A model generated the notes under the pieces. It saw nothing but the letters and a program-made list of their open reading frames with translations, did not search any database and was not told where the DNA came from. Positions 56,702-64,000 of a stretch of 64,000 nucleotides of DNA are shown here, piece by piece (positions within the stretch are counted from its first letter, which is position 1; each line of letters begins with the position of its first letter). Source of the DNA: JBGCDD01 sp045105075 (lineage in GTDB: Bacteria > Pseudomonadota > Alphaproteobacteria > Rhodobacterales > Rhodobacteraceae); assembly GCA_045105075.1 (NCBI GenBank), contig JBGCDD010000066.1, positions 1-64,000 on the forward strand, given 5' to 3'. Position numbers and translations under genes: made by a program.

Positions 56702-57109
56702 TCAAGCCGGTGCGACCGGGCGCGCTTCGATCACCACAAAGGCCTGCGCCCAAGGGTGGTCATCGGTCAGCGTGACATGGATCACAGCCGTGTGCCCCGG
56801 CGGGGTCATGCTGGCCAGGCGTTCGGCGGCCCAGCCCGTCACTTCCATCACCGGTTGGCCCGTGCGCAAATTGCTGACGGCCATATCTTTCCAAGCGATT
56901 CCCATGCGCAACCCGGTGCCAAGCGCCTTGGAACAGGCCTCTTTTGCGGCCCAGCGCTTGGCGTAGGTGCCCGCCACATCGCGGCGGCGTTCCGCTTTGT
57001 TTTGTTCCGTGGCCGTGAACACGCGGTCGCGAAAACGATCTCCGAAACGATCAAGCGTGCCCTGGATCCGCTCAATATTGGCCAGATCGGTGCCCACGCC
57101 CAGGATCAT
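56702..57109 (-). CDS. acpS: Holo-[acyl-carrier-protein] synthase
   Basis: A 135-residue phosphopantetheinyl transferase that activates the acyl carrier protein. ILGVGTDLANIERIQ (metal-binding Asp) and FAKRWAAKEACSKALG-type (here YAKRWAAKEACSKALGTG) blocks are the two AcpS signatures. Length is normal. Its start overlaps the LysE-family gene stop by 4 bp. Confidence 0.95.
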   Translation of the reverse strand: MILGVGTDLANIERIQGTLDRFGDRFRDRVFTATEQNKAERRRDVAGTYAKRWAAKEACSKALGTGLRMGIAWKDMAVSNLRTGQPVMEVTGWAAERLASMTPPGHTAVIHVTLTDDHPWAQAFVVIEARPVAPA

Positions 57110-57726
57110 CGCGAAAAGGCCGAGCGGATAAGCGCCACACCGGCCATCGCAAACAGCGCGGCACTGATGCCATCGATCCAGGCGGCAAAGCGACGATAAG
57201 CAGCCATCATGCCCGACAGCGAGAAGACCATGGAGTAACTGAAATTATTGGCAAATGCGACGATGACGCAGACAGATGTGGCCAGAACAACCGCCCCTGT
57301 GGTGTCCGTGGGATCCAGCCCCATCGACAGGGCCGTCATCCAGGCCAACACCGATTTGGGGTTGGACATGTTCAACAAAACGCCGCGCCAGAACCATCGC
57401 CCCGCTGCAATGTCTTGGGCGGCGCGCGTTTTGGGTTGCACAGCGGCGCGCCCAGTTTGCCAGGCCAGATATAGCAAATAGAGCCCGCCCATCACCTTCA
57501 TCACCACCAAAGCCGTGCCTGAGGCTTGCAAAACAGCGCCCATGCCGGTGGCGGCCAGAAGGCCCCAGAACACCAAAGCCGTGGACAACCCCAGCCCGTA
57601 GATCAGGCTGGCGCGCCGGCCATAACGCATTGCAATCGCAGCATTTGACAGGTTTGCCGGGCCCGGCGACGCGGCCACCACCCAGAACGCACCGGCCACC
57701 GTGGCCAAAGTGGCAACATCGCTCAT
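57106..57726 (-). CDS. LysE/RhtB family amino-acid exporter
   Basis: A 206-residue inner-membrane protein with about six helices. The N-terminal PGPANLSNAAIAMRYGRRASLIYGLG is the LysE/RhtB hallmark, and LLNMSNPKSVLAWMT is the second. Substrate (a basic or neutral amino acid or analogue) unknown. It is inserted between pdxJ and acpS, with 4-bp overlaps at both ends, so it is co-translated with the vitamin B6 and ACP genes. Confidence 0.9.
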   Translation of the reverse strand: MSDVATLATVAGAFWVVAASPGPANLSNAAIAMRYGRRASLIYGLGLSTALVFWGLLAATGMGAVLQASGTALVVMKVMGGLYLLYLAWQTGRAAVQPKTRAAQDIAAGRWFWRGVLLNMSNPKSVLAWMTALSMGLDPTDTTGAVVLATSVCVIVAFANNFSYSMVFSLSGMMAAYRRFAAWIDGISAALFAMAGVALIRSAFSR

Positions 57727-58469
57727 GACCGGGCTTCGTCCATCAGCCGGCGCATTTCGGCCATCGCCGGCGCAAGGCCCAGAAAGATGGATTCGCCAAT
57801 CAGAAAGTGCCCGATGTTCAACTCGCGCACTTCCGGCAAGGCGGCCACCGGGGCAACAGTGTCATAGCTGAGCCCGTGGCCCGCATGCACCTCAAGCCCC
57901 AGCGAATGGGCAAATGTCGACATCTCGCGCAGGGCGGCCAGTTCAGCGTCGCGGGTTTTGAAATCGCCCTCGGCATGGGCATCGCAATAAGCGCCAGTGT
58001 GCAGCTCGATCACTTCCGCGCCAATGCGATGCGCCGCTTCGATCTGGCGCATGTCGGCGGCGATAAAGATCGACACCCGGCATCCAGCTTCACGCAGCGG
58101 TGCGATGAAATGGGCCAGCTTGTTTTCCTCGCGCGCCACTTCAAGACCGCCCTCGGTGGTACGCTCTTCGCGCTTTTCGGGCACCAGACAAACCGCATGC
58201 GGTTTGTGACGCAGCGCGATGGTTTGCATCTCTTCGGTCGCGGCCATCTCGAAATTGAGCGGAATGGTCAAAACCTCCATCAGCCCGTCAATATCCGCAT
58301 CCGAGATATGGCGGCGGTCTTCGCGCAAATGCGCCGTGATGCCATCGGCGCCCGACTCCTGTGCAATGCGCGCTGCGCGCAGTGGATCGGGGTAATCACC
58401 GCCGCGCGCATTGCGAACAGTGGCCACGTGGTCGATGTTTACGCCAAGGCGCAGAGCAGAATCTGTCAT
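57723..58469 (-). CDS. pdxJ: Pyridoxine 5'-phosphate synthase
   Basis: A 248-residue TIM-barrel enzyme that condenses 1-deoxyxylulose-5-phosphate with 3-amino-2-oxopropyl phosphate to pyridoxine phosphate. LGVNIDHVATVRNARGGDYPDP, ITAHLREDRRHI, and HTGAYCD are conserved active-site blocks. GHGLSYDTV is the C-terminal phosphate site. Start at ATG 58469 matches the family; 58487 adds six non-homologous residues. Confidence 0.96.
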   Translation of the reverse strand: MTDSALRLGVNIDHVATVRNARGGDYPDPLRAARIAQESGADGITAHLREDRRHISDADIDGLMEVLTIPLNFEMAATEEMQTIALRHKPHAVCLVPEKREERTTEGGLEVAREENKLAHFIAPLREAGCRVSIFIAADMRQIEAAHRIGAEVIELHTGAYCDAHAEGDFKTRDAELAALREMSTFAHSLGLEVHAGHGLSYDTVAPVAALPEVRELNIGHFLIGESIFLGLAPAMAEMRRLMDEARS

Positions 58470-58505
58470 GTCGAGCTGTCCCATCAAACGTCAGTCGATG
58501 TGACC

Positions 58506-59162
58506 TTATTCTGCATTTCGCTTGGCGTCAGCCGTTACAGCGGCCTTTTTTTTGATCGCCTCAAATTTCGCTTTGATCGCGCCCTTGCGACGGTGTTTGT
58601 AGGCGCGGATCAACGGCACGCTGAGGTAATAGGCAATCGATCCGGCAACAACGCCGGGAATCAATCCGCCCACCAGATAGGGAAAGAACACTTCGTCGTA
58701 AAACACGCTCAGCCCGTGCCAATCCGGTTCGCGGTCGGTGAAAAGCGCAACAAAGTTGTTCTTCAGATCTCCGCCCGCGTCAATGAACTTGCCCCCGAAC
58801 GAGCGGTGTTCACCTTCGTCAAAGTCAGTGCCCAGCAGCCAGTGCCCGGTTTGCAGCGACACCAATCCGATGGGCACGTAAGTCAGCGGGTTGCCAAAGA
58901 ATGTCGCCATCAACGCGGCCAGCACATTGCCGTGCATCAGTCGGCAAAGCAGGAATGCCACCAGAAAATGCGACGTGTAAAACGGGGTAAACGTGGTGAA
59001 CACACCGGCCCAAATGCCACGCGCGATGCGTTCGGGCGAATCGGGCAAGCGGCGCACGCGGTGTTTGACATAGTGAAACGCCCGCGCCCAACCGCCGCGC
59101 GGATACAAAGCCTCGCCGATCGTGCGCAGCACCGGGCGTTTGTCACGGCGTCTGAATACCAA
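58506..59162 (-). CDS. DUF2062 domain membrane protein
   Basis: A 218-residue protein with three to four transmembrane helices. The DUF2062 core includes IARGIWAGVFTTFTPFYTSHFLVAFLLCRLMHGNVLAALMATFFGNPLTYVPI. Charged tails lie at both ends; the C-terminal tail is Lys-rich. The family is widespread in proteobacteria and uncharacterised. Located between rel and pdxJ. Confidence 0.9.
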   Translation of the reverse strand: MVFRRRDKRPVLRTIGEALYPRGGWARAFHYVKHRVRRLPDSPERIARGIWAGVFTTFTPFYTSHFLVAFLLCRLMHGNVLAALMATFFGNPLTYVPIGLVSLQTGHWLLGTDFDEGEHRSFGGKFIDAGGDLKNNFVALFTDREPDWHGLSVFYDEVFFPYLVGGLIPGVVAGSIAYYLSVPLIRAYKHRRKGAIKAKFEAIKKKAAVTADAKRNAE

Positions 59163-59193
59163 GGGATCGTCCTTTGCTGGTCCCGGTCGCGTT

Positions 59194-61326
59194 TCACATG
59201 GCCTTTGCGGCTAACTTGGCCTTTTCACGGAACCGGTCAACCGCTGCAACATCACTATCAGCTTCCAGTGTCAGCATTAAGGAATGAAGTTGTTCTATGT
59301 CGCGCAGTTCAACGTTGACAGTTAGGCGGTAGAAGTCGGGTTTTCGGTCAAGAAATTGTAAATCGCTGATGTTGGCCTTTTTTTCGCCAATCAAAGTGCA
59401 GATTCGGCCTAAAACACCCGCATCATTGCCAATCGTCAGATCCAGCGAGGCGGCATACACCGGCGGATGTGTGCCGCTTTGCCAATGCAGATCCACCCAG
59501 CGGTCTGGCTGTTCTTCGTATTCGGTCAGTTTGTCGCAGTCAATCGCATGCACCACAACGCCTTTGCCGCGAAATGTCAGCCCCACGATGCGCTCGCCGG
59601 GAAGCGGCTGACAACAGCCGGCGCGTTCAAAGGATTGCCCGGGAGACAGGCCAATCACCGCGCGCCGCAACGGCACCTGCTCGCCCTGATCCGGCGCAAG
59701 ATCGGGGTAAACCGCCTGCACCACGTCATGGGCCGTCAACTCTGCGCTGCCCAGACGCGCCAGCAGCTCTTCACGGCCTTGCAGACGCAGATTGCGCGCC
59801 GCCGTATCCAGCGCCTTGTCGGTGGCTTTGCGCCCGACATTTTCAAAGGCAGGGCGCACAAGCTCTTGACCCAGCTTGATAAATCGTTCGCGATCCACTT
59901 CACGCAGCGCCCGGCGGATCGCGGTGCGCGCTTTGCCGGTGGTGGCAATCTCAAGCCATGTGACCTGCGGTGTCTGGCCCTGTGCGGTGATGATTTCGAT
60001 GCTTTGCCCGTTCTTCAACCGGGTCCAGAGCGGCACGCGAATGCCGTCGACCTTGGCGCCAACGCAGGCCCCCCCGATCCGCGTGTGAATGGCATAGGCA
60101 TAATCAATCGGCGTGGCACCGCGTGGCAGCTTGACCACGTCGCCTTTGGGCGAAAAGCAAAACACCTGATCTGAATACATCTCAAGCTTGACTGCCTCGA
60201 GGAAATCCTCGTGATCATCCTCACCGTCCAGCTGTTCGGTCAGCGAGGCAATCCATTTGACCGGGTCCACCGCAAACGGGTTCTGGCTGCGCACACCGTC
60301 GCGATAAGACCAATGCGCGGCGACCCCGGTTTCGGCCACATCATGCATCTGGCGGGTTCGGATCTGCACCTCGACCCGCTTGCCATCTCGCCCGGACACC
60401 GTGGTGTGAATGCTGCGATAACCGTTGGATTTCGGCTGGCTGATATAGTCCTTGAACCGCCCCGGCACCGCGCGCCAACGTTGGTGAATGGCGCCCAAAG
60501 TGCGATAACAATCCTCTTCGCTCGCCAGCACAACCCGAAAGCCATAAATGTCGGAAAGACGCGAAAACCCCTGCCCCTTTTCCTCCGTCTTGCGCCAGAT
60601 CGAATAGGGTTTTTGGGCGCGCCCACACCCGTCGGCCTCGATGCCCGCCTTTTCCAATTCGTGGCGCATATCGCCGGTGATGCGTTCGATCACATCGCCG
60701 GTTTCGCGCTGCAGGGTGATAAATCGGCGAATGATCGACTGACGCCCTTCGGCGTTCAGCACTCTGAACGACAGATCCTCCAGCTCTTCGCGCATCCACT
60801 GCATGCCCATACGCCCGGCCAGCGGGGCATAGATATCCATGGTCTCGCGCGCCTTCTGCATCTGCTTTTCACTGCGCATCGATTTGATAGTGCGCATGTT
60901 GTGCAAGCGGTCGGCCAGTTTCACCAAAATGACCCGCAGGTCCTTGGACATGGCCATGAACAGTTTGCGGAAATTCTCGGCCTGCTTGGTTTCAACGCTG
61001 GACAGTTCCAGATTGGTCAACTTGGTGACGCCATCGACCAGCTCGGCGATCTCGGCGCCAAAACGCTCTGCAACCTCGCCGTAGGACGCCTTGGTGTCTT
61101 CTATCGTGTCGTGCAGCAAGGCCGTGATGATCGTGGCATCGTCGAGCCGCTGTTCCGTCAGGATGGCAGCAACAGCAACAGGATGGGTGAAATAGGGCTC
61201 ACCCGAATGGCGGAACTGGCCGTCGTGCATCTGGCGACCATAATCAAAGGCCGCCAATATCTTGTCCGCGTTTGTCTTGGGATTGTAGGCGCGAACCAGC
61301 GAAATCAGATCATCAGCAGAACTCAT
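59194..61326 (-). CDS. rsh: Bifunctional (p)ppGpp synthetase/hydrolase
   Basis: A 710-residue Rel/SpoT homologue that makes and degrades (p)ppGpp in the stringent response. The N-terminal HD hydrolase domain (HPVAVAAIL, HDTIED) is intact. The synthetase domain follows (VLASEEDCYRTLGAIHQRW, YRSIHTTV, DVAETGVAAHW). TGS (VVKLPRGATPIDYAYAIHTRIG) and C-terminal ACT (LDLTIGNDAGVLGRICTLIGEKKANI) domains complete it. With both active sites present it is bifunctional, as the sole Rsh in most alphaproteobacteria. rpoZ lies immediately upstream. Confidence 0.97.
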   Translation of the reverse strand: MSSADDLISLVRAYNPKTNADKILAAFDYGRQMHDGQFRHSGEPYFTHPVAVAAILTEQRLDDATIITALLHDTIEDTKASYGEVAERFGAEIAELVDGVTKLTNLELSSVETKQAENFRKLFMAMSKDLRVILVKLADRLHNMRTIKSMRSEKQMQKARETMDIYAPLAGRMGMQWMREELEDLSFRVLNAEGRQSIIRRFITLQRETGDVIERITGDMRHELEKAGIEADGCGRAQKPYSIWRKTEEKGQGFSRLSDIYGFRVVLASEEDCYRTLGAIHQRWRAVPGRFKDYISQPKSNGYRSIHTTVSGRDGKRVEVQIRTRQMHDVAETGVAAHWSYRDGVRSQNPFAVDPVKWIASLTEQLDGEDDHEDFLEAVKLEMYSDQVFCFSPKGDVVKLPRGATPIDYAYAIHTRIGGACVGAKVDGIRVPLWTRLKNGQSIEIITAQGQTPQVTWLEIATTGKARTAIRRALREVDRERFIKLGQELVRPAFENVGRKATDKALDTAARNLRLQGREELLARLGSAELTAHDVVQAVYPDLAPDQGEQVPLRRAVIGLSPGQSFERAGCCQPLPGERIVGLTFRGKGVVVHAIDCDKLTEYEEQPDRWVDLHWQSGTHPPVYAASLDLTIGNDAGVLGRICTLIGEKKANISDLQFLDRKPDFYRLTVNVELRDIEQLHSLMLTLEADSDVAAVDRFREKAKLAAKAM

Positions 61327-61353
61327 CCACAGCGCCCCCTTTCGCGCGGCGGT

Positions 61354-61707
61354 CTAGCCCTGGCCTTGGGCCTCCATCAGAGCGCGCAGCAGTTTTTCTT
61401 CGGACATGTCGTCTTCAACTGGCTTGTCGGCCTCGGCCCCCATCAACAGAGCCATCGAATCTTCTTCGGGCTCGTCAACTTCGATCTGGCTTTGGTTGCT
61501 TTCGATCAGACGCTCGCGCAGATCGTCGGCGCGCTGAGTCTCGTCCGCGATCTCGCGCAGGGACACAACCGGGTTCTTGTCGTTGTCCCGATCGACCGAA
61601 ATCGCGGCACCCGCCGAAATCTCGCGCGCGCGATGGGCCGCCAACATCACCAGTTCAAAGCGGTTGGGAACTTTGTCCACACAATCTTCTACCGTTACGC
61701 GGGCCAT
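61354..61707 (-). CDS. rpoZ: RNA polymerase omega subunit
   Basis: A 117-residue subunit that stabilises beta' and contributes to ppGpp binding. MARVTVEDCVDKVPNRFELVMLAAHRAREISAGA is the diagnostic N-terminus. The C-terminus carries the acidic alphaproteobacterial extension (VDEPEEDS). It stands next to rsh as in most proteobacteria. Confidence 0.97.
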   Translation of the reverse strand: MARVTVEDCVDKVPNRFELVMLAAHRAREISAGAAISVDRDNDKNPVVSLREIADETQRADDLRERLIESNQSQIEVDEPEEDSMALLMGAEADKPVEDDMSEEKLLRALMEAQGQG

Positions 61708-61799
61708 GGCGGGATCTCCAATCTGAGAATATGTCCAGAAGCGCGTTATGTAGTCGCGAATCCGAGGCTTGACAAGCGCTCAATCCCCGCAAAAACGCG

Positions 61800-62369
61800 C
61801 TAAAGCGGGCGAATATCGCGCCGTTCGTCTTCGGGAAGCGCATAAAACATCTGCGCCGTGCTTTGCCCTGTCACCGGATGCACCCAAGTCGGCGCAACAT
61901 CCATCAGCGGACCCAGCACAAAAGCACGATCCGCCAGCCGCGGATGCGGCAGAATCAAGGTTTGCGGCGTTGATTTGGCCTGTTCGGAAGGCGCCATCGT
62001 CACCCAACGCTGTTGAATGGCCGCATCCGGCAGAACACTATCCCCGTGAAACAGCAAATCCAGATCCAGCGTGCGCTGCCCCCAACGCTCGACCCGAGCG
62101 CGTCCAAACCGATGCTCGATCTGCTGCAAAACGTCCAAGACGGCACCGGGATTCAGGGTCGTACGGGCGCACAGAACAGCGTTCACATAGTCGGGCCCGG
62201 CCCCTTTTGGAAAGCAGGGCGTGGTAAAAAAACGACTGACGCCACGAATCGCAAGCCCGGAGGCCGCTAACATTTCCGTGGCGGCAACCAACGTTTCCAA
62301 AGTCGAAACAGCACCAAAAGGCATATTTCCGCCCAAGGCAACTGCGATATCTGACCGGAATCTGATCAT
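61800..62369 (-). CDS. folK: 6-hydroxymethyl-7,8-dihydropterin pyrophosphokinase
   Basis: A 189-residue folate-biosynthesis kinase that transfers pyrophosphate from ATP to 6-hydroxymethyl-dihydropterin. ALGGNMPFG (substrate loop), YVNAVLCARTTLNPGAVLDVLQQIEHRFGR, RWGQRTLDLDLLFHGD and LPHPRLADRAFVLGPL are the family blocks. It has a C-terminal extension of about 20 residues. No folP or folB lies beside it. Confidence 0.95.
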   Translation of the reverse strand: MIRFRSDIAVALGGNMPFGAVSTLETLVAATEMLAASGLAIRGVSRFFTTPCFPKGAGPDYVNAVLCARTTLNPGAVLDVLQQIEHRFGRARVERWGQRTLDLDLLFHGDSVLPDAAIQQRWVTMAPSEQAKSTPQTLILPHPRLADRAFVLGPLMDVAPTWVHPVTGQSTAQMFYALPEDERRDIRPL

Positions 62370-62506
62370 TTTTGACGCCCCGCCGTTAAATCTTTACACT
62401 TGCGATACCAAGCAGTTCACTTATTTTATTTATTACTGTCATGCTAACTTTACACACTCACTCACTCACGGACACGGCATGATGGTCTACCGAAGGGACG
62501 ATTTAA

Positions 62507-63082
62507 ATGTTTTACAAGGACGAACGGCTCGCGCTGTTCATCGATGGATCGAACTTGTACGCGGCTGCCAAGTCGCTTGGGTTTGACATCGACTACAAAC
62601 TTCTGCGTCAGGAATTCATGCGACGTGGAAAAATGTTGCGGGCTTTCTATTATACAGCGCTTTTGGAAAACGACGAGTATTCTCCAATTCGCCCCTTGGT
62701 CGACTGGTTGCATTACAATGGGTTCACGATGGTAACCAAACCGGCCAAGGAATACACCGACAGCATGGGGCGTCGGAAAGTCAAAGGCAATATGGACATC
62801 GAACTGGCTGTCGATGCAATGGAGTTGGCGCCGCGCGTCGATCATATTGTGTTGTTTTCAGGTGATGGGGATTTCCGCCCTCTGGTGGCAAGTCTGCAGC
62901 GGCAGGGCGTGCGCGTTTCTGTTGTCTCCACGATCCGAAGCCAGCCACCAATGATCTCGGATGAGTTGCGCCGTCAAGCGGACAATTTCATCGAATTGGA
63001 AGAACTGAAAGAAGTGATCGGGCGCCCCCCGCGTGAAATGCCTGCCGAGCCGCGCAATGTCGCAGTGGCGAGTGGCAGCTGA
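62507..63082 (+). CDS. NYN domain (LabA/DUF88-like) ribonuclease-type protein
   Basis: A 191-residue PIN-like fold protein. LFIDGSNLYAAAKSLGFDIDYKLL contains the first catalytic Asp. NMDIELAVDAMELAPRVDHIVLFSGDGDFRPLVASLQRQGVRVSVV provides the others and the LabA-like GDGDF motif. NYN proteins are predicted metal-dependent RNases; the substrate of this conserved rhodobacterial copy is unknown. ATG 62507 follows AAGGGAC. It is divergent from folK. Confidence 0.9.
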   Translation: MFYKDERLALFIDGSNLYAAAKSLGFDIDYKLLRQEFMRRGKMLRAFYYTALLENDEYSPIRPLVDWLHYNGFTMVTKPAKEYTDSMGRRKVKGNMDIELAVDAMELAPRVDHIVLFSGDGDFRPLVASLQRQGVRVSVVSTIRSQPPMISDELRRQADNFIELEELKEVIGRPPREMPAEPRNVAVASGS

Positions 63083-63169
63083 ACCCAAAGGCGGGCGCCG
63101 CATTGGTGCCCGCCGACCTCTGGACCAATCGCGCGCAAAGCCCTACCTACTGTTGGTAAGGAGACGCCG

Positions 63170-64000
63170 ATGACAAATCCCCCTTTGACCCTGTATCTGG
63201 CCGCCCCGCGCGGGTTTTGCGCTGGCGTGGACCGCGCGATCAAAATCGTCGAGATGGCGCTCGAAAAATGGGGCGCGCCGGTCTATGTGCGCCACGAGAT
63301 CGTGCACAACAAATACGTGGTCGACGGGCTGCGCGACAAGGGCGCGGTGTTTGTCGAAGAGCTTGATCAGTGCCCCGATGACCGACCCGTCATTTTCTCG
63401 GCGCACGGCGTGCCCAAATCCGTCCCGGCCGAAGCGGCAAAGCGCGAAATGCTGTTTGTCGATGCCACCTGTCCGCTGGTTTCCAAGGTTCACATCGAGG
63501 CTCAGCGTCACGCCGACAACGGATTGCAAATGGTGATGATCGGGCACGAAGGTCACCCGGAAACAGTGGGCACAATGGGCCAGTTGCCGGCGGGCGACGT
63601 GCTGTTGGTGGAAACCGTTGAAGACGTGGCCAAGCTGAATGTACGCGACCCGCAACACCTTGCTTTTGTGACACAAACCACACTGTCTGTGGATGACACC
63701 GCCGATATCGTTGCCGCTTTGCACGACCGGTTTCCGGCCATCGTAGGCCCGCACAAAGAAGACATCTGCTACGCGACCACCAACCGCCAGGAAGCGGTCA
63801 AGGCCATGGCGCGCCACACCGATGCGATGCTGGTTGTGGGTGCGCCAAACTCCTCCAACTCGCGCCGCTTGGTGGAAGTGGGCGCGCGCGCCGGGTGCTC
63901 TTATGCACAGTTGGTTCAGCGCGCCGATGACATCGATTGGCGCGCGCTGGACGGGATCACAAGCATCGGCATCACCGCCGGCGCTTCAGCCCCTGAAACT
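63170..64000 (+). CDS. ispH: 4-hydroxy-3-methylbut-2-enyl diphosphate reductase (3' end outside window)
   Basis: The first 277 residues of IspH, the last enzyme of the MEP isoprenoid pathway, an iron-sulfur protein that makes IPP and DMAPP. The three cluster cysteines are C17 (PRGFCAGVDRA), C101 (DATCPLV) and C200 (EDICYATTNRQ). HEGHPE and the substrate-binding NSSNSRRL are present. A strong AAGGAG site precedes ATG 63170. The reading frame is open to the last base, so the final 30-40 residues are missing. Confidence 0.96.
   Translation, partial: MTNPPLTLYLAAPRGFCAGVDRAIKIVEMALEKWGAPVYVRHEIVHNKYVVDGLRDKGAVFVEELDQCPDDRPVIFSAHGVPKSVPAEAAKREMLFVDATCPLVSKVHIEAQRHADNGLQMVMIGHEGHPETVGTMGQLPAGDVLLVETVEDVAKLNVRDPQHLAFVTQTTLSVDDTADIVAALHDRFPAIVGPHKEDICYATTNRQEAVKAMARHTDAMLVVGAPNSSNSRRLVEVGARAGCSYAQLVQRADDIDWRALDGITSIGITAGASAPET

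Noticed and set aside
62455..62469. Tetranucleotide CACT repeat upstream of the NYN gene as a phase-variable tract
   Set aside because: Fewer than four units and not within the coding region; too short for slippage.

Overview
The window reads as a chromosomal stretch of an alphaproteobacterium of the Rhodobacteraceae/Roseobacter group. The pointers are an H-NS/HvrA-type small nucleoid protein, a VPLPA-CTERM protein, TIGR02302 and TIGR02186 family proteins, a LuxR/LuxI pair, and ethylmalonyl-CoA pathway genes interleaved with TCA-cycle genes in the order I remember from Rhodobacter sphaeroides. Coding density is high, with many 1-4 bp start/stop overlaps. I see no prophage, insertion sequence, CRISPR array, rRNA or tRNA gene.

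Layout. (1) 1-4825: end of an ABC permease gene, a TSUP anion exporter with its TIGR02186 partner, an SDR and a RecD-like helicase. (2) 4858-6660: a quorum-sensing locus on the minus strand (small ORF, luxR, luxI) with a CtrA-type box in front of it. (3) 6688-12774: ccr, a PlsB-like acyltransferase, ecm, an H-NS protein and deoD. (4) 12824-18212: a VPLPA-CTERM protein, a DUF1989 protein and sdhC-D-A-(lipoprotein)-B. (5) 18635-24555: a DUF1194 protein, mch, DUF1737, nnrU, the malyl-CoA thioesterase gene, a second TSUP exporter and mdh. (6) 25386-35402: sucC-(lipoprotein)-sucD-(hydrolase)-sucA-sucB-(zinc-ribbon ORF)-MAPEG-lpdA. (7) 35421-47920: a PNPOx-like gene, plsC, ftsX, ftsE, a zinc-ribbon membrane protein, a TIGR02302 giant, lysA, an ATP-grasp gene, a DUF2834 gene, a small lipoprotein, argH (interrupted by a stop), tlpA, an LMW-PTP and tag. 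(8) 48057-53798: an EAL protein, an aminotransferase, and a GntR-controlled FAD monooxygenase/SDR/racemase-family cluster. (9) 53806-64000: a housekeeping block of DUF1491, era, rnc, lepB, acpS, lysE, pdxJ, DUF2062, rel/spoT, rpoZ, folK, a NYN gene and the start of ispH.

Metabolic logic. Ccr makes ethylmalonyl-CoA from crotonyl-CoA. Ecm rearranges it to methylsuccinyl-CoA. Mch hydrates mesaconyl-CoA. The malyl-CoA thioesterase yields malate, which Mdh oxidises. Succinyl-CoA from the pathway enters SucCD and then Sdh. The window therefore joins acetyl-CoA assimilation to the TCA cycle. The sdhC and sucC promoters carry the same element: two TGTGATCACA boxes exactly 21 bp apart, about 111-116 nt from the start codon, which suggests one shared regulator.

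The observations I rate highest are: the shared tandem boxes; an in-frame amber codon with clustered substitutions in argH; the CtrA-type box and the small ORF overlapping luxR; the uncharacterised envelope and small genes embedded inside the sdh and suc operons; and the GntR-linked catabolic cluster whose racemase/isomerase-family enzyme appears to lack the second catalytic cysteine. Most of the rest is conserved core metabolism, and I do not see a complete, clearly new multi-gene system.
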